From Aliishimia sp963922415 (GTDB lineage: Bacteria; Pseudomonadota; Alphaproteobacteria; Rhodobacterales; Rhodobacteraceae), in assembly GCA_963922415.1 (NCBI GenBank), contig CAWUIP010000004.1:1-64000 (forward strand): 64,000 bases of DNA, written 5' to 3'. The position numbers and the translations under genes were made by a program. Below are positions 62,218-64,000 of this stretch, piece after piece. Position 1 is the first letter of the stretch; every line of letters starts with the position of its first letter. The notes under the pieces were generated by a model, which saw only the letters and a list, made by a program, of their open reading frames with translations, was not told the origin of the DNA and ran no database searches.

Positions 62218-62931
62218 ATGAGAGATTTTGCTCCCTTTTTGGGTCTGCCCTTATGGGTTTGGCTCTTTGTGCTGCCGACTTTGATCGTTCTCGCGGCGGG
62301 TCTGGCGCCGGACCGTGCACGCCCTCTGTTGCGCCCGCTTTGGCGTGTGCTGGATGGCGTTTATCTGGGGGCTGGCGTGATTGCGGCCTGCGGGATGGTC
62401 ACCATCCTTTTGCTGATCGTCGCGCAGATGGTCGCGCGGTGGTCCTCTGTCGCGTTTCCCGGATCGACCGACTTTGCCGGTTACGCCATGGCCGCCACGT
62501 CGTTCTTTGCCCTGGCACACGCCTTGACGCGCGGGGCGCATATCCGCGTGTCGGTCTTTTTGAATATGACTGAGGGCACAAAATTCTGGCTCGACTCGCT
62601 GGCGACCTTCATCGCGGCGATCACAGCGACCTACTTTGCGCGCTACGCGATCAAAACCAATGCCTTCTCGGCGCTGTTGAATGACCGGACGCAGGGCCAA
62701 GACATGGTGCCTGAATGGGTGCTGTCGGCGGTGCTCACACTTGGCACCTGGCCCAGTGAGTGGGCGCAGCTTTGGGCTGAGACGGGCGACGAATGGGTCT
62801 TTACACCCCTCTGGCTCCCGCAACTGCCGATGTCCATCGGCACCATCCTCCTTGCTGTGGCGCTTTGGGATTACTTGTCGCGCCTCTTGGTGAACCGTGA
62901 AACCGCAATCGTGCGGGAGGCCGTCGAATGA
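62218..62931 (+). CDS. TRAP transporter small permease (DctQ)
   Basis: The 237-residue protein has four to five membrane helices. The HALTRGAHIRVSVFL segment between the middle helices is the DctQ signature. It is longer than usual (160–190 residues), with an extended N-terminal helix and a Trp-rich loop. Its stop overlaps the large permease start as ATGA. Confidence 0.9.
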   Translation: MRDFAPFLGLPLWVWLFVLPTLIVLAAGLAPDRARPLLRPLWRVLDGVYLGAGVIAACGMVTILLLIVAQMVARWSSVAFPGSTDFAGYAMAATSFFALAHALTRGAHIRVSVFLNMTEGTKFWLDSLATFIAAITATYFARYAIKTNAFSALLNDRTQGQDMVPEWVLSAVLTLGTWPSEWAQLWAETGDEWVFTPLWLPQLPMSIGTILLAVALWDYLSRLLVNRETAIVREAVE

Positions 62932-64000
62932 CCGAAGTCGCTGCAACAGTTATCTTTTTGGTCGCACTCTTCGCGCTTTTGGGATCGTCGGTCTGGGTCG
63001 GGCTCGCGTTGATGGGCGTGGCCTGGATCGGGATGGAGCTTTTCACGACCCGGCCCGCAGGCGACGCGATGCTCACCACCATCTGGGCCTCGTCCTCGTC
63101 TTGGACGCTGACCGCGCTGCCGCTTTTCATCTGGATGGGAGAGATCCTCTACCGCACACGGTTGAGCGAGGACATGTTCCGCGGTCTCGCCCCTTGGATG
63201 AAGGGGCTGCCGGGCGGGCTTTTGCACACAAACATCGCGGGCTGCACTGTCTTTGCGGCTGTGTCCGGCTCCTCCGCCGCGACGCTGACGACTGTGGGCA
63301 AGATGTCGATCCCGGAACTGCGCGCGCGTGGCTATCCCGAATACATGATCATCGGCACTCTGGCGGGTGCTGCGACCTTGGGCCTGATGATCCCGCCCTC
63401 GCTGACGCTGATCGTCTATGGCGTGTCGATCAACGAGTCGATCACGCAGCTGTTCATGGCGGGGATCATCCCGGGCCTTGTCCTTGCTGGCCTCTTCATG
63501 AGCTACATCATCGGATGGCACTACCTGCGCCCAGGCGAACATGCCCGGCCCGAGCCGCGCATGACCTACGGCGAGATGTTTGCCGAAAGCCGGTTTCTGA
63601 TCCCCGTGCTTTGCCTTGTCTTCGCGGTCATCGGGTCGATGTATTTCGGCTGGGCCACCGCGACCGAGGCGGCGGCAGTGGGCGTGATCGGCGCGCTTTT
63701 GCTGGCGCTTTTTCAAGGATCGCTGACCTTTGGAACCTTCACGCAAAGCCTGATGGGGGCCACGCGGACCTCGGCCATGATTGCGCTGATCCTGATGGGG
63801 GCCGCGTTCCTAAGCCTTGCGATGGGCTTTACCGGCCTGCCGCGCGCGCTTGCGGCCTATATCGACACGCTGGGTCTGTCGCCGATTACGCTGATCGCGG
63901 CGCTCACGGTGTTCTACATTATCTTGGGCATGTTCCTCGATGGCATCTCGTCAGTCGTGCTGACCATGGCGATTGTGGAGCCGATGATCCGCCAAGCCGG
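62928..64000 (+). CDS. TRAP transporter large permease (DctM), cut by window edge
   Basis: ATG 62928 overlaps the DctQ stop as ATGA and the frame runs open to the window end (about 357 residues of an expected 430 or more). The SGSSAATLTTVGKMSIPELRARGY segment and LMIPPSLTLIVYG are characteristic of DctM. It transports the solute delivered by the DctP protein, coupled to an ion gradient. Confidence 0.93.
   Translation, partial: MTEVAATVIFLVALFALLGSSVWVGLALMGVAWIGMELFTTRPAGDAMLTTIWASSSSWTLTALPLFIWMGEILYRTRLSEDMFRGLAPWMKGLPGGLLHTNIAGCTVFAAVSGSSAATLTTVGKMSIPELRARGYPEYMIIGTLAGAATLGLMIPPSLTLIVYGVSINESITQLFMAGIIPGLVLAGLFMSYIIGWHYLRPGEHARPEPRMTYGEMFAESRFLIPVLCLVFAVIGSMYFGWATATEAAAVGVIGALLLALFQGSLTFGTFTQSLMGATRTSAMIALILMGAAFLSLAMGFTGLPRALAAYIDTLGLSPITLIAALTVFYIILGMFLDGISSVVLTMAIVEPMIRQA

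Overview
The window looks like chromosome of a marine member of the Rhodobacteraceae (Roseobacter group, Alphaproteobacteria). The evidence is gene order and content: murA–DUF2948, hisD–UPF0262–low-molecular-weight phosphatase, purH–lspA–DUF3035–two M16 peptidases, the FYDLN-acid protein, a VPLPA-CTERM protein, L-malyl-CoA lyase, and both TAXI- and DctPQM-type TRAP transporters. The DNA is GC-rich with short intergenic gaps and many ATGA or TGATG overlaps.

Layout. (1) 0–6.2 kb: the start of a cadherin-like repeat protein (minus strand) faces a three-gene type I secretion operon, two ABC half-transporters and an HlyD adaptor. Both ABC proteins have lost the conserved ATP-binding and hydrolysis motifs. 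(2) 6.2–21.3 kb: a catabolic island bounded on the right by tRNA-Thr. It holds a double-OsmC protein, an SDR, an IclR regulator, a formylglycine-type sulfatase, a metallo-beta-lactamase-type alkylsulfatase, a TAXI-TRAP permease with its binding protein, an NTF2-like protein, a class III aminotransferase, and a 1069-residue reductive dehalogenase fused to its own flavin/NAD(P)H/[2Fe-2S] reductase. Two copies of an IclR-like operator lie at its promoters. The set suggests uptake, desulfation, deamination and reductive dehalogenation of a sulfated, halogenated, probably amine-bearing compound. (3) 21.4–40.1 kb: mostly core genes (murA, hisD, rsmB, purH, lspA, M16 pair), with insertions of a GNAT enzyme, a sulfotransferase, NTF2-like genes, a heparinase II/III protein and a small secreted PL7-like alginate lyase.

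(4) 40.1–50.4 kb: a spondin/fasciclin/RTX secreted protein, a VPLPA-CTERM protein divergent from a membrane LytTR regulator, tRNA-Ala, the FYDLN protein, a YgjP-like metallopeptidase, a GntR regulator with a perfect palindrome at its start codon, accA, a divergent LysE/Lrp pair, DUF302 and a lytic transglycosylase lipoprotein. (5) 50.4–64 kb: L-malyl-CoA lyase, then a D-amino-acid block (DgcN-like DUF1611, DgcA-like epimerase, Nudix hydrolase, D-amino acid transaminase). After an SDR, an IolE-like dehydratase and a DUF6502/DUF5666 pair come an Asp/Glu-racemase-family gene, a DadA-like dehydrogenase and a DctPQM TRAP transporter that runs off the right edge.

All function assignments come from reading motifs and remembered family architecture; no database search was run. 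Start codons were chosen from Shine-Dalgarno spacing, overlap with the upstream gene, and family length.
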